A stretch of 64,000 nucleotides of DNA from Oceanobacter kriegii DSM 6294 (GTDB lineage Bacteria; Pseudomonadota; Gammaproteobacteria; Pseudomonadales; Oceanobacteraceae): assembly GCF_000422845.1 (NCBI RefSeq), contig NZ_KE383931.1, positions 236,126 to 300,125 of the forward strand. Direction: 5' to 3'. Under the pieces are notes generated by a model. It was not told the origin of the DNA. It did not search any database and saw only the letters and a list, made by a program, of their open reading frames with translations. Positions within the stretch are counted from its first letter, which is position 1. Each line of letters begins with the position of its first letter. This document shows positions 18,582 through 27,644 of the stretch, piece by piece. Both the position numbers and the translations under genes were made by a program.

Positions 18582-18776
18582 TCAGCAACCCTCTGACTCT
18601 TTAATCACTACATCGAAGTAGCGACGGTCATCTGGCCGCTCGGACACATTTGCAGCAAAGTCATCGCGACAACCCGGGTTGCAAAAGCCCACCGTGAACC
18701 CGCGGTACTCCGTCAGTGAAGTGTCGACCACGGGCTTGCCGGAACGAGGGCAAAATTTGTTAATCGCTGTCGTCAT
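18582..18776 (-). CDS. Small Cys-containing protein, possible metal-binding (TRASH/YHS-like)
   Basis: 64 residues from the ATG at 18776, which has GGGAGTCTTTT before it; an upstream in-frame ATG at 18836 overlaps the terminator and is rejected. Motifs are FCPRSGKPV at the N terminus and GFCNPGCRDDFA in the middle, giving Cys-x24-Cys-x3-Cys plus a C-terminal Cys. The spacing is reminiscent of TRASH/YHS metal-binding modules. Function is unknown. It lies between the 2OG oxygenase and ygiQ in the same direction. Confidence 0.7.
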   Translation of the reverse strand: MTTAINKFCPRSGKPVVDTSLTEYRGFTVGFCNPGCRDDFAANVSERPDDRRYFDVVIKESEGC

Positions 18777-18822
18777 AAAAGACTCCCTGCCTTGTAGAAG
18801 ATGATTCAATAAGCCCGGCATA

Positions 18823-18857
18823 AAAAAGGCCCGCAAGCATTGTGCTTGCGGGCCTTT
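18823..18857 (-). terminator. Intrinsic terminator of the ygiQ gene
   Basis: A 15-bp stem (AAAGGCCCGCAAGCA / TGCTTGCGGGCCTTT) with a TTG loop; on the minus strand it is followed by a T-run. Confidence 0.88.
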
Positions 18858-18898
18858 GGTTTGTCAGTAATTCTGGTAGCGCACATTGCGCACAGGAA

Positions 18899-21307
18899 TT
18901 ACTTCAGCTTGCGAACTTTACGAGCACCCGGCTTGCCAGCGTTATTTGATGGCTTATTACCACCAGAGGCTTTGGAAGTGATCGGCTTGCTGCGACCAGC
19001 ACCTGGCTTGCCCACAGACTTGTTGCCGGCCGGCTTGTTAGCAGTGCCCTGACCTTGACCACCGTCTTTTTTGACGCCGCCCTTATGGGTTTTGCCCGGC
19101 GTGCCGCGGCCATCTTTCATGCCATAACCGGAAGCCTTGCCGTGGGTTTTACCTGCCCCGGTGGCTTTACCGCGCCCCTTGGCCTTGAAGCCCGGGCGAG
19201 GGGTACGGCCATTCGGCATGTCTTCGTCTGGAATCAAGGCGTTCGGGCCTTTGCCGATCAGGTCATGGCGACCCAGGCGACGCAGCTCTTCACGCAGCAT
19301 TGGCCAGTTGCGCTCATCGTGGTAACGCAAGAAGGCTTTCTGCACCCGACGGTCATTTACATCCCGGGAGATGTGCATTTTCGGGCTCTTGTAACTCATG
19401 CGTTGCAGCGGGTTACGCTCGGAGTGGTACATCGCCGTCGCCAGCGACATTGGTGATGGATAGAAGGTTTGCACCTGATCCACCCGCATCTTGTTGCGCT
19501 TCAGCCACAACGCCAGATTCATCATCTCAGTGCTGTCAGAACCCGGGTGCGCGGCAATAAAGTAAGGAATCAGATACTGCTCTTTACCGGCTTCTCTCGA
19601 GAACTTGTCAAACATGCGCTTGAAGTTGTCGTAGGTGCCCATGCCCGGCTTCATCATCTTGTTGAGCACGTTGGCTTCGGTGTGCTCCGGCGCGATCTTC
19701 AGCAAGCCACCCACGTGGTGGGTCACCAGCTCGCGTACGTATTCCGGATCTTCCACCGCCAGGTCGTAACGCAGGCCGGAGGCAATGGCGATACGCTTGA
19801 TGCCCGGCAGCGCACGAGCGCGACGGTACAAATTGGTGGTCGGCTTATGGCTGGTTTCGAGGTTTTTACAAATACCTGGGTACACACAGGACAAGCGACG
19901 GCAATTCTTCAGAATGGTCGGGCTCTTGCACTTCAGCATGTACATGTTGGCGGTTGGGCCACCCAGATCCGAAATGGAACCGGTGAAGCCAGGCACCTTG
20001 TCACGGATTTCTTCAATCTCGCGGATGATGCTGTCTTCGGAGCGGCTTTGAATAATGCGGCCTTCGTGTTCGGTAATGGAACAGAAGGTACAACCACCAA
20101 AGCAGCCACGCATGATGTTGACCGAGAAACGGATCATCTCGTAGGCCGGAATGCGCGCATCACCATAGCTTGGGTGTGCTACACGCTGATACGGCAGTGC
20201 GAACACGGTGTCCATTTCGTCCGTTTCCAGCGGGATCGGCGGTGGGTTAACCCACACTTCCTTGTTGCCGTGCTTCTGCATCAACGGACGGGCGTTATAC
20301 GGGTTGGATTCCTGGTGCAACACCCGTGAGGCATGGGCATACAAAGCGCTGTCATTACGCACCTTGTCGAACGACGGCAAGCGAATGTAGGTGGTGCTGT
20401 TGTCGTGCTCGACCTTGCGTTGCAGTGGCATTGGCACAATTTTCACCGGCATCACGTCCGGGTCGGCACCCTCTTCCTTCGCCTGCTGATCAGAAGCACA
20501 GGACTCCGTGTTGGCTTCCTTCATCTCGTACGGATTTGGCAGCGCATCGATATGCCCCGGCCAGTCGATACGGGTGGAGTCAATTTCGGTCCAGCCCGCT
20601 GGCGGCAAATCACGAATGAACGCCGTGCCGCGCAGGTCGATCACGTCTTCGATTTTGCGACCCGACGCCAATTGATGGCTCAGTTCCACCAGCGCCCGCT
20701 CGGCGTTGCCGTACAGCAGAATATCCGCACCGGAATCGATCAGAACCGAACGACGCACCTGGTCGCTCCAGTAATCGTACTGGGCAATACGACGCAGGCT
20801 GGCTTCAATACCACCAATAACGATCGGTACATCTTTATACACTTCGCGAATTTTCTGCGAGTACACAATCACCGCACGGTCCGGACGTTTTTCCGGCGTA
20901 CCGTGTGGGGTGTAGGCGTCTTCGGAACGCACCTTGAGGTCGGCGGTGTACTTGTTGATCAGCGAGTCCATGTTGCCCGCCGATACACCGAAGTAGAAGT
21001 TGGGCTTGCCCAGCTTCATGAATTCTTCCGGGTTATTCCAGTCCGGCTGACAAATCACACCGACACGGAAACCCTGGCTTTCCAGCAAGCGACCAATCAC
21101 AGCGACACCAAAACTTGGGTGATCGACGTAGGCGTCACCGTTTACCAGAATGATGTCGCAGCTATCCCAGCCGAGTTGATCCATTTCTTCCCGGGACATA
21201 GGTAAAAACGGCGCAGTACCAAAGCATTCCGCCCAATAAGGATGATGGGAGAACAGGTGCTGGGCATCGTCCGTGACCGGCTTTTGTTGAGGCAGTGTAG
21301 AAGGCAT
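18899..21307 (-). CDS. ygiQ: YgiQ-family radical SAM protein
   Basis: 802 residues from the ATG at 21307 ([10 protein letters not shown]); the frame is open to 21424 but the extension is atypical. The N-terminal YgiQ domain ([19 protein letters not shown], a B12-binding-like fold) is followed by the radical SAM core with the cluster motif [12 protein letters not shown] and the [14 protein letters not shown] segment. The last roughly 110 residues are a low-complexity Lys/Gly/Pro-rich basic tail, longer than in E. coli, possibly RNA-binding. The reaction of this widespread family is not established. It has its own terminator and is probably monocistronic. Confidence 0.95.
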   Translation of the reverse strand: MPSTLPQQKPVTDDAQHLFSHHPYWAECFGTAPFLPMSREEMDQLGWDSCDIILVNGDAYVDHPSFGVAVIGRLLESQGFRVGVICQPDWNNPEEFMKLGKPNFYFGVSAGNMDSLINKYTADLKVRSEDAYTPHGTPEKRPDRAVIVYSQKIREVYKDVPIVIGGIEASLRRIAQYDYWSDQVRRSVLIDSGADILLYGNAERALVELSHQLASGRKIEDVIDLRGTAFIRDLPPAGWTEIDSTRIDWPGHIDALPNPYEMKEANTESCASDQQAKEEGADPDVMPVKIVPMPLQRKVEHDNSTTYIRLPSFDKVRNDSALYAHASRVLHQESNPYNARPLMQKHGNKEVWVNPPPIPLETDEMDTVFALPYQRVAHPSYGDARIPAYEMIRFSVNIMRGCFGGCTFCSITEHEGRIIQSRSEDSIIREIEEIRDKVPGFTGSISDLGGPTANMYMLKCKSPTILKNCRRLSCVYPGICKNLETSHKPTTNLYRRARALPGIKRIAIASGLRYDLAVEDPEYVRELVTHHVGGLLKIAPEHTEANVLNKMMKPGMGTYDNFKRMFDKFSREAGKEQYLIPYFIAAHPGSDSTEMMNLALWLKRNKMRVDQVQTFYPSPMSLATAMYHSERNPLQRMSYKSPKMHISRDVNDRRVQKAFLRYHDERNWPMLREELRRLGRHDLIGKGPNALIPDEDMPNGRTPRPGFKAKGRGKATGAGKTHGKASGYGMKDGRGTPGKTHKGGVKKDGGQGQGTANKPAGNKSVGKPGAGRSKPITSKASGGNKPSNNAGKPGARKVRKLK

Positions 21308-21519
21308 GAAATCAAGCTCTTGGAAATACGGGTGCGGCAGAGTCAGCTTCTTGTGCCCAAATGCAGAAACATGGGCCGAGCTGTGAGCGCCAAAGCGCCG
21401 TATTCTCCCAAAAACTGGCTTCAAGCTGAAGAATAACCGAGCCAGAAAGTCGGATTTTTACGTTGAATTCGGAAATTGCTGATGATTTGCAGCTTAAAAG
21501 GGCTATTTACTGCAATTCG

Positions 21520-22029
21520 CTAGTGACGTTCAGTCTGATTGCGCTCGGGCTGATTATGCTCAGTCTGGCTGCGCTCGGCATTTTCTTCAGAGTTAGCATA
21601 CTGAGCAGCCTCTGAATGCTCGGTATTGCGGTTATCTTTCCAATCCGCCAGCGCCTGCTGAATAAGCCGTTCGGCTTTCAGCTTCACATGATGCGCCGCC
21701 ACTCCCTTGATGAAGCCCCACAGCACAGACGGTTCATTTGCATCATCCTGCTTCGTTTTCTGCTCACTGTCTGGCGAATGCTGTTGGCAAGGTGCCGACT
21801 CGGTATTTGAATTGCTACTCGACTGCCCTGCAGCCTTGGGCTTCCGCAGCGACACCGGGTTGACCAGATACCCGGCTCCGGCAACTCCCAGCAGCGTCAG
21901 CGGGTGCACCAGCCTGGCGGTTACACCCAGCTTGAATCTGTGCCAATCGCTGGCAGTGTGTTTCTTTTGATTGGCCAAACGGACTTCCAGATCGTCTCGT
22001 CTGGCCATCAGATCAGCGCGATTCGACAT
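21520..22029 (-). CDS. YqjK-like hypothetical protein
   Basis: 169 residues with a strong SD (AGGAGG). The N terminus (MARRDDLEVRLANQKKHTAS) is basic and coiled, followed by one hydrophobic segment (VHPLTLLGVAGAGYLV, about 41-56). The rest is hydrophilic with Gln/Glu/Asn-rich repeats (RSQTEHNQPERNQTERH). Third gene of the yqjD-yqjE-like cluster, where E. coli has yqjK. Assignment rests mainly on position and topology. Confidence 0.65.
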   Translation of the reverse strand: MSNRADLMARRDDLEVRLANQKKHTASDWHRFKLGVTARLVHPLTLLGVAGAGYLVNPVSLRKPKAAGQSSSNSNTESAPCQQHSPDSEQKTKQDDANEPSVLWGFIKGVAAHHVKLKAERLIQQALADWKDNRNTEHSEAAQYANSEENAERSQTEHNQPERNQTERH

Positions 22030-22052
22030 AAGGCCTCCTGAGAAGAAACGGT

Positions 22053-22541
22053 TTACTGTTTATCTGAAGGGCTATCTTCAGCCGCTGTGCTGCCCGAGGT
22101 TCCCAGACCAAGCTGTCGTAACGACGCCTGAAAACCGAGCGACCGGAGCAACTTTCGGTGGTATTGACGTAAACCGTACAAAACCCCCAAACACATCAGG
22201 GTAGCGACGCCAAAAATCATTTCCAGCGCCATCCCCTGCTTCCAGGCCAGCGCTCCGATGGTCGCCATCAGAGCCATCCAGCCTGTCACCGCAATGGCCG
22301 CCATCGACAGGCTAAGCGCATGCAGTCGGGCAATCGTATCCACGGCCAGCTGTGCTTCCGTTTGCACCAGCTTCAGCCAGGTTGCCGAGCCTTGTTTAAC
22401 CCCGGCCAGCAACTGGTCCCAGCTCACGTCGTCGGTTGCCGTCTCCGCTGCCTGTTGCGCGGCCGTGTCAACGCGTTCATCGTTGTGAGCATGTGGTGCT
22501 GTGTTGGATACGGTTTCATCTATCGATGCCGACTGATTCAT
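22053..22541 (-). CDS. yqjE: YqjE-type holin-superfamily III membrane protein
   Basis: 162 residues from the ATG at 22541, preceded by GAGGG; an ATG at 22565 is the alternative. After a disordered 40-residue N terminus come an amphipathic helix (SWDQLLAGVKQGSATWLKLV) and two membrane helices (about 78-101 and 108-126), the YqjE topology. The neighbouring DUF883 gene supports this. In E. coli YqjD and YqjE are inner-membrane proteins linked to stationary phase; YqjE's role is unknown. Confidence 0.8.
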   Translation of the reverse strand: MNQSASIDETVSNTAPHAHNDERVDTAAQQAAETATDDVSWDQLLAGVKQGSATWLKLVQTEAQLAVDTIARLHALSLSMAAIAVTGWMALMATIGALAWKQGMALEMIFGVATLMCLGVLYGLRQYHRKLLRSLGFQASLRQLGLGTSGSTAAEDSPSDKQ

Positions 22542-22601
22542 AACGCTTACCCTCGGCGTAGCCATACAAGTGTTCCGAGCGGGCCAAAGCCCGCATCTGA
22601 A

Positions 22602-22883
22602 TTACTTACGCTTGATCAGCGCAGACAGCAGTGCTCCGGCAACAAAGGCCATACCGGCGGTTTTGAGCGGATTTTCCCTGGCGTAGGTCGTGGCGACCTG
22701 CCCCATCTCTTTGGAGCGCGAAGCGGCGCTTTCGGCCACATCATGCGCCTGGTGATACAGATGACTGGCCGCATGCTGCATCTTCTTGACGTTGCTTTCT
22801 GTAATGTCGGCGGCCTGTTCGGCGGCCTCTTTCACGTCTTTCTTGGCTTGAGTGTTCTCTTGAACGCGAGCTGTATTAGCCAT
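22602..22883 (-). CDS. yqjD: DUF883/YqjD/ElaB-family membrane-anchored protein
   Basis: 93 residues, with GAGGAG eight bases before the ATG. A long charged helix of about 65 residues is followed by ENPLKTAGMAFVAGALLSAL, the characteristic C-terminal DUF883 membrane anchor with its ENP-x-(K/R) motif, and a basic RK end. E. coli homologues tether ribosomes to the inner membrane in stationary phase and are RpoS-dependent. Here the first gene of the operon lies behind a sigma-54-like promoter instead. Confidence 0.88.
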   Translation of the reverse strand: MANTARVQENTQAKKDVKEAAEQAADITESNVKKMQHAASHLYHQAHDVAESAASRSKEMGQVATTYARENPLKTAGMAFVAGALLSALIKRK

Positions 22884-23000
22884 AGTGCTAACTCCTCTTT
22901 ACCTGTCATTGGACACTAACCCAAACCGATTCAAGCGGATGTATGAATGCGGTGGCGGGTTACCGCCGTGGTGATTTCTCACTCACACTCAGAGTGTTTC

Positions 23001-23013
23001 AAGCCTCATGCCA
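23001..23013 (-). promoter_or_regulatory. Sigma-54-like promoter of the yqjD operon
   Basis: On the minus strand, TGGCAT-N5-TTGA reads toward yqjD about 120 bp upstream of its start. It is a weaker match to the -24/-12 consensus than the one at 14216, but the same 14-mer lies just upstream. Confidence 0.45.
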
Positions 23014-23024
23014 AATCATAACTA

Positions 23025-23038
23025 ATTGTTTTTATTGA
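23025..23038. promoter_or_regulatory. Second copy of the shared 14-bp element
   Basis: ATTGTTTTTATTGA, identical to 14190-14203, is 11 bp upstream of the yqjD sigma-54-like promoter, in the opposite orientation relative to its promoter. Confidence 0.5.
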
Positions 23039-23691
23039 TATTTATTAAAATCCAGATCGTTAACCGTCCTCTCGCCGTGTATATTTTTCAGACCAATGCT
23101 GTAGATATTGCACTTTCATTCTTCTCATCATCGCCATCGCATACGGAGCTGAAGTTTTCGTTTCTTACACCTAAACAGCGCACCGAAACAGCGCACCGTA
23201 TTAATACGCAGATGCTCATTTGACGCACAACAATGCACCAGCATGCTCCAGCATTTCCCTGCATCCTCCTTCAGCTGGTACCGACGGCCACCGAATCACG
23301 ACCAATTTGTCAAAAATGTCGCCGGGCGAATGACGACCAAAGCTGACAAAAAACAGTGAAATCAGGCCAGATTCACTGCGTTTCATAGCCATGAACAATC
23401 CCTTCAGGATGGCTGAAGCGTCGTTTTTTCACTCAACCGAACAAGAACTTCGAGCCAGCGATGTATATTTGTGATCAAAAACCCAACAGCCTTTCACTCT
23501 CTTGGAAACACCAGTAATGACGGGGCTTTGTGGCAATTTGAGCCATTCAATTTCGACCAACACTGCCGTCCCCTAAACCACGTTTCACAAGCCCACCGCA
23601 GTCTTGAATTTCTCGAACCGGTGATCTTGTCAAGGCAGACTATTTAACAAACTGCCAATCGATCCTGACCGCCAACCGGTTCCAAACAATT
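23039..23691. other. Long intergenic region upstream of nrtA
   Basis: About 650 bp without a credible gene. An NtrC-like half site (TGCACC) with nearby GCATGC lies near 23234. The region presumably holds activator sites for the nrtA promoter. Confidence 0.4.
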
Positions 23692-23706
23692 TGGCACACC
23701 GCTTGT
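23692..23706 (+). promoter_or_regulatory. Sigma-54 promoter of the nrtABC operon
   Basis: TGGCAC-N5-TTGT, close to the -24/-12 consensus. The predicted start, about 23717, falls immediately before the first leader hairpin. Confidence 0.75.
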
Positions 23707-23716
23707 ATTAGTCATT

Positions 23717-23815
23717 TCACAAGCCCAATGGCGGGCTAACCAAAAAATCAAGAACACCTGAAGTTTCAGCAAAGGCGCTACCGACGTTATGTCGTAGCGC
23801 CTTTTTTGTTTTTTT
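23717..23815 (+). promoter_or_regulatory. NasR/ANTAR-type attenuator leader of nrtA
   Basis: Hairpin P1: AGCCC (23722-23726) / GGGCT (23733-23737) closing the hexaloop AATGGC, with A at position 1 and G at position 4 as in ANTAR RNA targets. Hairpin P2: AGC / GCT around the hexaloop AAAGGC (23771-23776). P2 overlaps the 5' arm of an intrinsic terminator, GGCGCTAC (23774-23781) / GTAGCGCC (23794-23801), followed by TTTTTTG and more T. The two folds are mutually exclusive, so NasR binding to P1/P2 would allow read-through to nrtA. Confidence 0.8.
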
Positions 23816-23834
23816 AAGCCTAAGAAGAGGAAGC

Positions 23835-25223
23835 ATGATGCGAGGTATCAACACACTGCGCCGCAAGCTGTTGACCACAGCGGTTGTATTGGCAAGCGGA
23901 CTGGCCACTCTGTCTGTACCGTCTGCCAGCGCAGAGGAATGGGCCGAGAAGGAAGAACTGAAGTTCGGTTTCATCAAACTGACTGATATGGCACCACTGG
24001 CTGTGGCCTATGAAAAAGGCTTCTTCGAAGACGAAGGTCTGTACGTCACTCTGGAAGCGCAGGCCAACTGGAAGGTACTGCTGGACCGCGTGATTGACGG
24101 TCAGCTGGACGGTGCACACATGCTGGCAGGCCAGCCACTGGGCGCGACCATCGGTTTCGGCACCCAGGCCCACATCATTACCGCTTTCTCCATGGACCTG
24201 AACGGTAACGCCATCACGGTTTCCAATGACATTTGGGACCAGATGAAGCCAAACATTCCAAAGCAGGCCGACGGCAAGCCGGTTCACCCAATCAAGGCTG
24301 ACGCACTGAAACCAGTGGTTGAGAAGTACAAGGCCGAAGGCAAGCCGTTCAACATGGGCATGGTATTCCCGGTTTCTACCCACAACTATGAGCTGCGTTA
24401 CTGGCTGGCAGCCGGTGGTATCCACCCTGGCTACTACGCACCGGCCAAGGGCGACACCTCTGGTCAGATTGACGCCGACGCACTGCTGTCTGTTACCCCG
24501 CCACCACAAATGCCAGCCACTCTGGAAGCCGGCACTATCTACGGCTACTGCGTAGGCGAACCGTGGAACCAGCAGGCGGTATTCAAGGGCATTGGTGTGC
24601 CAGTGGTTACCGACTACGAAATCTGGAAAGACAACCCGGAAAAAGTGTTCGGTGTATCCAAGGCCTGGTCTGACAAGTACCCGATCACCCACAAGAAAGT
24701 CGTAAAAGCCATGATTCGTGCGGCTGAGTGGTTGGATGCCAACAATAACGCCAACCGTCCGGAAGCGGTGAAGATCCTGTCACAGCCTAACTACGTAGGC
24801 GCCGACTACGACGTAATCGCCAACTCCATGACCGGTACCTTCGAATACGAAAAAGGCGACAAGCGTGACGTGCCGGACTTCAACGTATTCTTCCGCTACA
24901 ACGCCACCTACCCGTACTACTCCGATGCCATCTGGTACCTGACCCAAATGCGTCGCTGGGGTCAGATTGCTGAAGAGAAGTCTGATGACTGGTTCATGGA
25001 AACCGCCAAGAAGGTTTACCGTCCAGACATCTATGCAGCGGCTGCCAAAGAGCTGATCGCCGAAGGCAAGCTGAAAGCCAAGGACTTCCCGGATTTCGAC
25101 AAGGAAACCGGCTTCAAGGCACCACAGAAGCACTTCATCGACAACATTACTTACGACGGTACCAAGCCTAACGAGTACCTGAAGAAGTTTGAGATTGGCC
25201 TGAAAGGCTCAGACACCATCTGA
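23835..25223 (+). CDS. nrtA: Nitrate ABC transporter, periplasmic substrate-binding protein
   Basis: 462 residues. An N-terminal Sec/Tat-like signal ([19 protein letters not shown], cleavage after ASA) precedes the mature CmpA/NrtA-type binding protein: [21 protein letters not shown], the [15 protein letters not shown] pocket region, and [19 protein letters not shown]. The protein delivers nitrate (possibly nitrite or cyanate) to NrtBC. It is the first gene of nrtA-nrtB-nrtC-porin, behind a sigma-54 promoter and an attenuator, so it should be expressed only under nitrogen limitation with nitrate or nitrite present. Confidence 0.95.
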   Translation: MMRGINTLRRKLLTTAVVLASGLATLSVPSASAEEWAEKEELKFGFIKLTDMAPLAVAYEKGFFEDEGLYVTLEAQANWKVLLDRVIDGQLDGAHMLAGQPLGATIGFGTQAHIITAFSMDLNGNAITVSNDIWDQMKPNIPKQADGKPVHPIKADALKPVVEKYKAEGKPFNMGMVFPVSTHNYELRYWLAAGGIHPGYYAPAKGDTSGQIDADALLSVTPPPQMPATLEAGTIYGYCVGEPWNQQAVFKGIGVPVVTDYEIWKDNPEKVFGVSKAWSDKYPITHKKVVKAMIRAAEWLDANNNANRPEAVKILSQPNYVGADYDVIANSMTGTFEYEKGDKRDVPDFNVFFRYNATYPYYSDAIWYLTQMRRWGQIAEEKSDDWFMETAKKVYRPDIYAAAAKELIAEGKLKAKDFPDFDKETGFKAPQKHFIDNITYDGTKPNEYLKKFEIGLKGSDTI

Positions 25224-25411
25224 TCCCGACGCCTTGTGAAACCCGCCCCTGAATCCAGTTGTATCAGGGGCACCCATAAGAAATACCGCAGTTGGCAGAA
25301 TGCAGTCGTCAATTGCAGCAGGGGGATCATCCCCTAAACCCGGTTTTGCCAGCCCATCCAACAGCAAGGCTGGCAACCACAACGGGGATATAACCCTGGC
25401 AGGAGAGAGAA

Positions 25412-26416
25412 ATGAGCATCGCGTTATCCAACATCAGCTGGCTGGAGCCAGTCGTTAAAATCGCCAAAGGCGACGACGTCAGCAACAATCTACAGGTCAT
25501 CATCAAGGCTATTGGCGTGCCAATGGCTGGTATTCTGGTATTCCTGATGCTTTGGCACGCTGCTGCCAGCAACATTGAAACCTCACTGGGTAACTTCCCT
25601 GGCCCGGCCGATGTGTATGAGCAAAGCACTGGCCTGATCGAAGAGCATTTTGCCGAACGCGAAAAAGCCGAAGCCTTTTACGAGCGCCAGGAAAAACGCA
25701 ACGAAGCCCGAATGGCAAAAGACCCATCCTATGAGCCAAAGATTCGCCCTTACACCGGTAAACCAACCTATTTCGACCAGATTGCAACGTCGCTGGTGAC
25801 GGTGCTGTCCGGTTTTATTCTGGCGTCCCTGATCGCCATTCCACTGGGTATTCTGACTGGCCTGAGCCCTACCCTGAACTCGGCCTTTAACCCGATCATC
25901 CAGATTTTCAAACCGGTTTCCCCACTGGCCTGGCTGCCGCTGGTAACCATGGTGGTATCCGCGCTGTACACCTCTGCCGACCCAGCCGTGCCGAAGTCGT
26001 TCATCAACTCCATGATCACCGTGATGCTGTGTTCCCTGTGGCCAACCCTGATCAACACCTCTGTGGGTGTGGCGTCTATCTCCAGTGATTTGCAAAACGT
26101 TTCCAAGGTACTGCGTCTGAACTTCATGACTCATGTGACCAAGATCGTGCTGCCATCATCACTGCCAATGATCTTCACTGGTCTGCGTCTGTCATTGGGC
26201 GTTGCCTGGATGGTATTGATTGCCGCCGAAATGCTGGCTCAGAACCCGGGCCTTGGTAAGTTTGTCTGGGATGAATTCCAGAACGGTTCTTCCGATTCCC
26301 TTGGCCGCATCATGGTTGCGGTACTGACCATTGGCTTCATCGGCTTCCTGCTCGACCGCATGATGCTGAGCCTGCAGAAGGCCTTTAGCTGGGACAAGTC
26401 CGCAGAAATCCGCTGA
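25412..26416 (+). CDS. nrtB: Nitrate ABC transporter permease
   Basis: 334 residues with GGAGAGAG as SD. One N-terminal helix (about 36-52), a hydrophilic insertion rich in Glu/Lys/Arg (about 75-120), then a BPD_transp_1 permease domain with five to six helices. The EAA-type coupling loop reads DLQNVSKVLRLNFMTHVTKIVLPSSLPMIFTGL. As in NrtB/SsuC-type permeases, it forms the inner-membrane channel as a homodimer with NrtC. It lies 188 bp after nrtA. Confidence 0.95.
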   Translation: MSIALSNISWLEPVVKIAKGDDVSNNLQVIIKAIGVPMAGILVFLMLWHAAASNIETSLGNFPGPADVYEQSTGLIEEHFAEREKAEAFYERQEKRNEARMAKDPSYEPKIRPYTGKPTYFDQIATSLVTVLSGFILASLIAIPLGILTGLSPTLNSAFNPIIQIFKPVSPLAWLPLVTMVVSALYTSADPAVPKSFINSMITVMLCSLWPTLINTSVGVASISSDLQNVSKVLRLNFMTHVTKIVLPSSLPMIFTGLRLSLGVAWMVLIAAEMLAQNPGLGKFVWDEFQNGSSDSLGRIMVAVLTIGFIGFLLDRMMLSLQKAFSWDKSAEIR

Positions 26417-26521
26417 TCCGGATTGCTGAACAAACCCAGGTTGAACCGATCACCAAATGACTGCCCTTCCACCCCAGACCTCTGGGCTGGAGGGGAATGC
26501 GAAAGCACCAGGAGCAAGACA

Positions 26522-27361
26522 ATGAGCAATTTCCTCGACATCACCGGCTGCGGCATCGAATTCCAGACTCCGAAAGGTTCTTTCCGCGCCCTGCGCGACG
26601 TGAACCTGAAGATCAAAAAAGGCGAATACATTTCCCTGATTGGTCACTCCGGCTGTGGTAAGTCGACTGTACTGAACATCGTTGCCGGTCTGCTGCAAGC
26701 CACCGAAGGCGGTGCGGTACTGAATGGCAAAGAAGTAAACGAGCCAGGTCCTGAACGCGCGGTGGTGTTCCAGAACCACTCGCTGCTGCCATGGCTGACC
26801 GCCTACCAGAACGTTGAGCTGGCGGTAAAAACCGTCTTCAAAGGCAAAAAATCCAAAGCCGAAATGAAGGAATGGATTGAGCACAATCTGGCGCTGGTGC
26901 ACATGGACCACGCCATGCACAAGCGCCCGGATGAAATATCTGGTGGTATGAAGCAGCGTGTGGGTATTGCTCGCGCTCTTGCCATGGAACCAGAAGTGTT
27001 GCTGATGGATGAACCGTTTGGTGCCCTGGACGCCCTCACCCGCGCCCACCTGCAGGATTCACTGATGGAAATCCAGAAAGACCTGAACAACACCGTGATC
27101 ATGATTACCCACGATGTTGACGAAGCCGTACTGCTGTCAGACCGCATTGTGATGATGACCAACGGCCCAGCCGCCACCATCGGCGAGATTCTCGATATCG
27201 AACTGGAACGCCCACGGAACCGTCTCGAATTGGCGGATGACCCACGCTACAACCACTACCGTAGCCAGGTATTGCAGTTCCTGTACGAGAAGCAAAAAAA
27301 AGTTGAGCACATCAGCGACGTAAAATCCAAAAAGAGCGACGGCAAAACCAAAGTCGCCTGA
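26522..27361 (+). CDS. nrtC: Nitrate ABC transporter ATP-binding protein
   Basis: 279 residues from the ATG at 26522 (AGGAGCAAGACA before it). A complete ABC ATPase: LIGHSGCGKST (Walker A), a Q-loop in FQNHSLLPW, ISGGMKQRVGIARAL (signature), LLMDEPFGALDALTR (Walker B, D-loop) and the switch His in ITHDVDEA. It has no NrtA-like C-terminal fusion as in cyanobacterial NrtC, so it is the proteobacterial single-ATPase form. The tail is Lys-rich. Confidence 0.95.
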   Translation: MSNFLDITGCGIEFQTPKGSFRALRDVNLKIKKGEYISLIGHSGCGKSTVLNIVAGLLQATEGGAVLNGKEVNEPGPERAVVFQNHSLLPWLTAYQNVELAVKTVFKGKKSKAEMKEWIEHNLALVHMDHAMHKRPDEISGGMKQRVGIARALAMEPEVLLMDEPFGALDALTRAHLQDSLMEIQKDLNNTVIMITHDVDEAVLLSDRIVMMTNGPAATIGEILDIELERPRNRLELADDPRYNHYRSQVLQFLYEKQKKVEHISDVKSKKSDGKTKVA

Positions 27362-27644
27362 ACGACAAGGGCCTCTGTAAACCCGGTGTAGCAGTTAACA
27401 GGCATCGGGGTACACAGAAGCACCTGAAAAGCCGCTCACAGAAAGCGGCAGCTTGCATCACAGCGGCCAGTAACAGAATAAAAAAGCGCCGCTTGCCCGC
27501 AGGAGCCTGGCTCCTGCCCCGCACATGAAATACCAACAACCATAAAAAACCGGGGAGCCCGGTGAGTCACTGCTGCCGTTTCGGCATCGGGATGGATTCG
27601 CTCGGCGGTTTGAAACTGAACATACCGATGAAGGAATCAACTGC
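27362..27644 (+). promoter_or_regulatory. Hairpin-rich spacer between nrtC and the porin gene
   Basis: 283 bp without a gene. Three inverted repeats follow one another: GCCGCT/AGCGGC near 27430-27450, a perfect 9-bp stem GCAGGAGCC/GGCTCCTGC at 27499-27517, and ACCGGG/CCCGGT near 27549-27563. None has a T-tail, so mRNA processing or partial attenuation is more likely than full termination. Confidence 0.5.
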
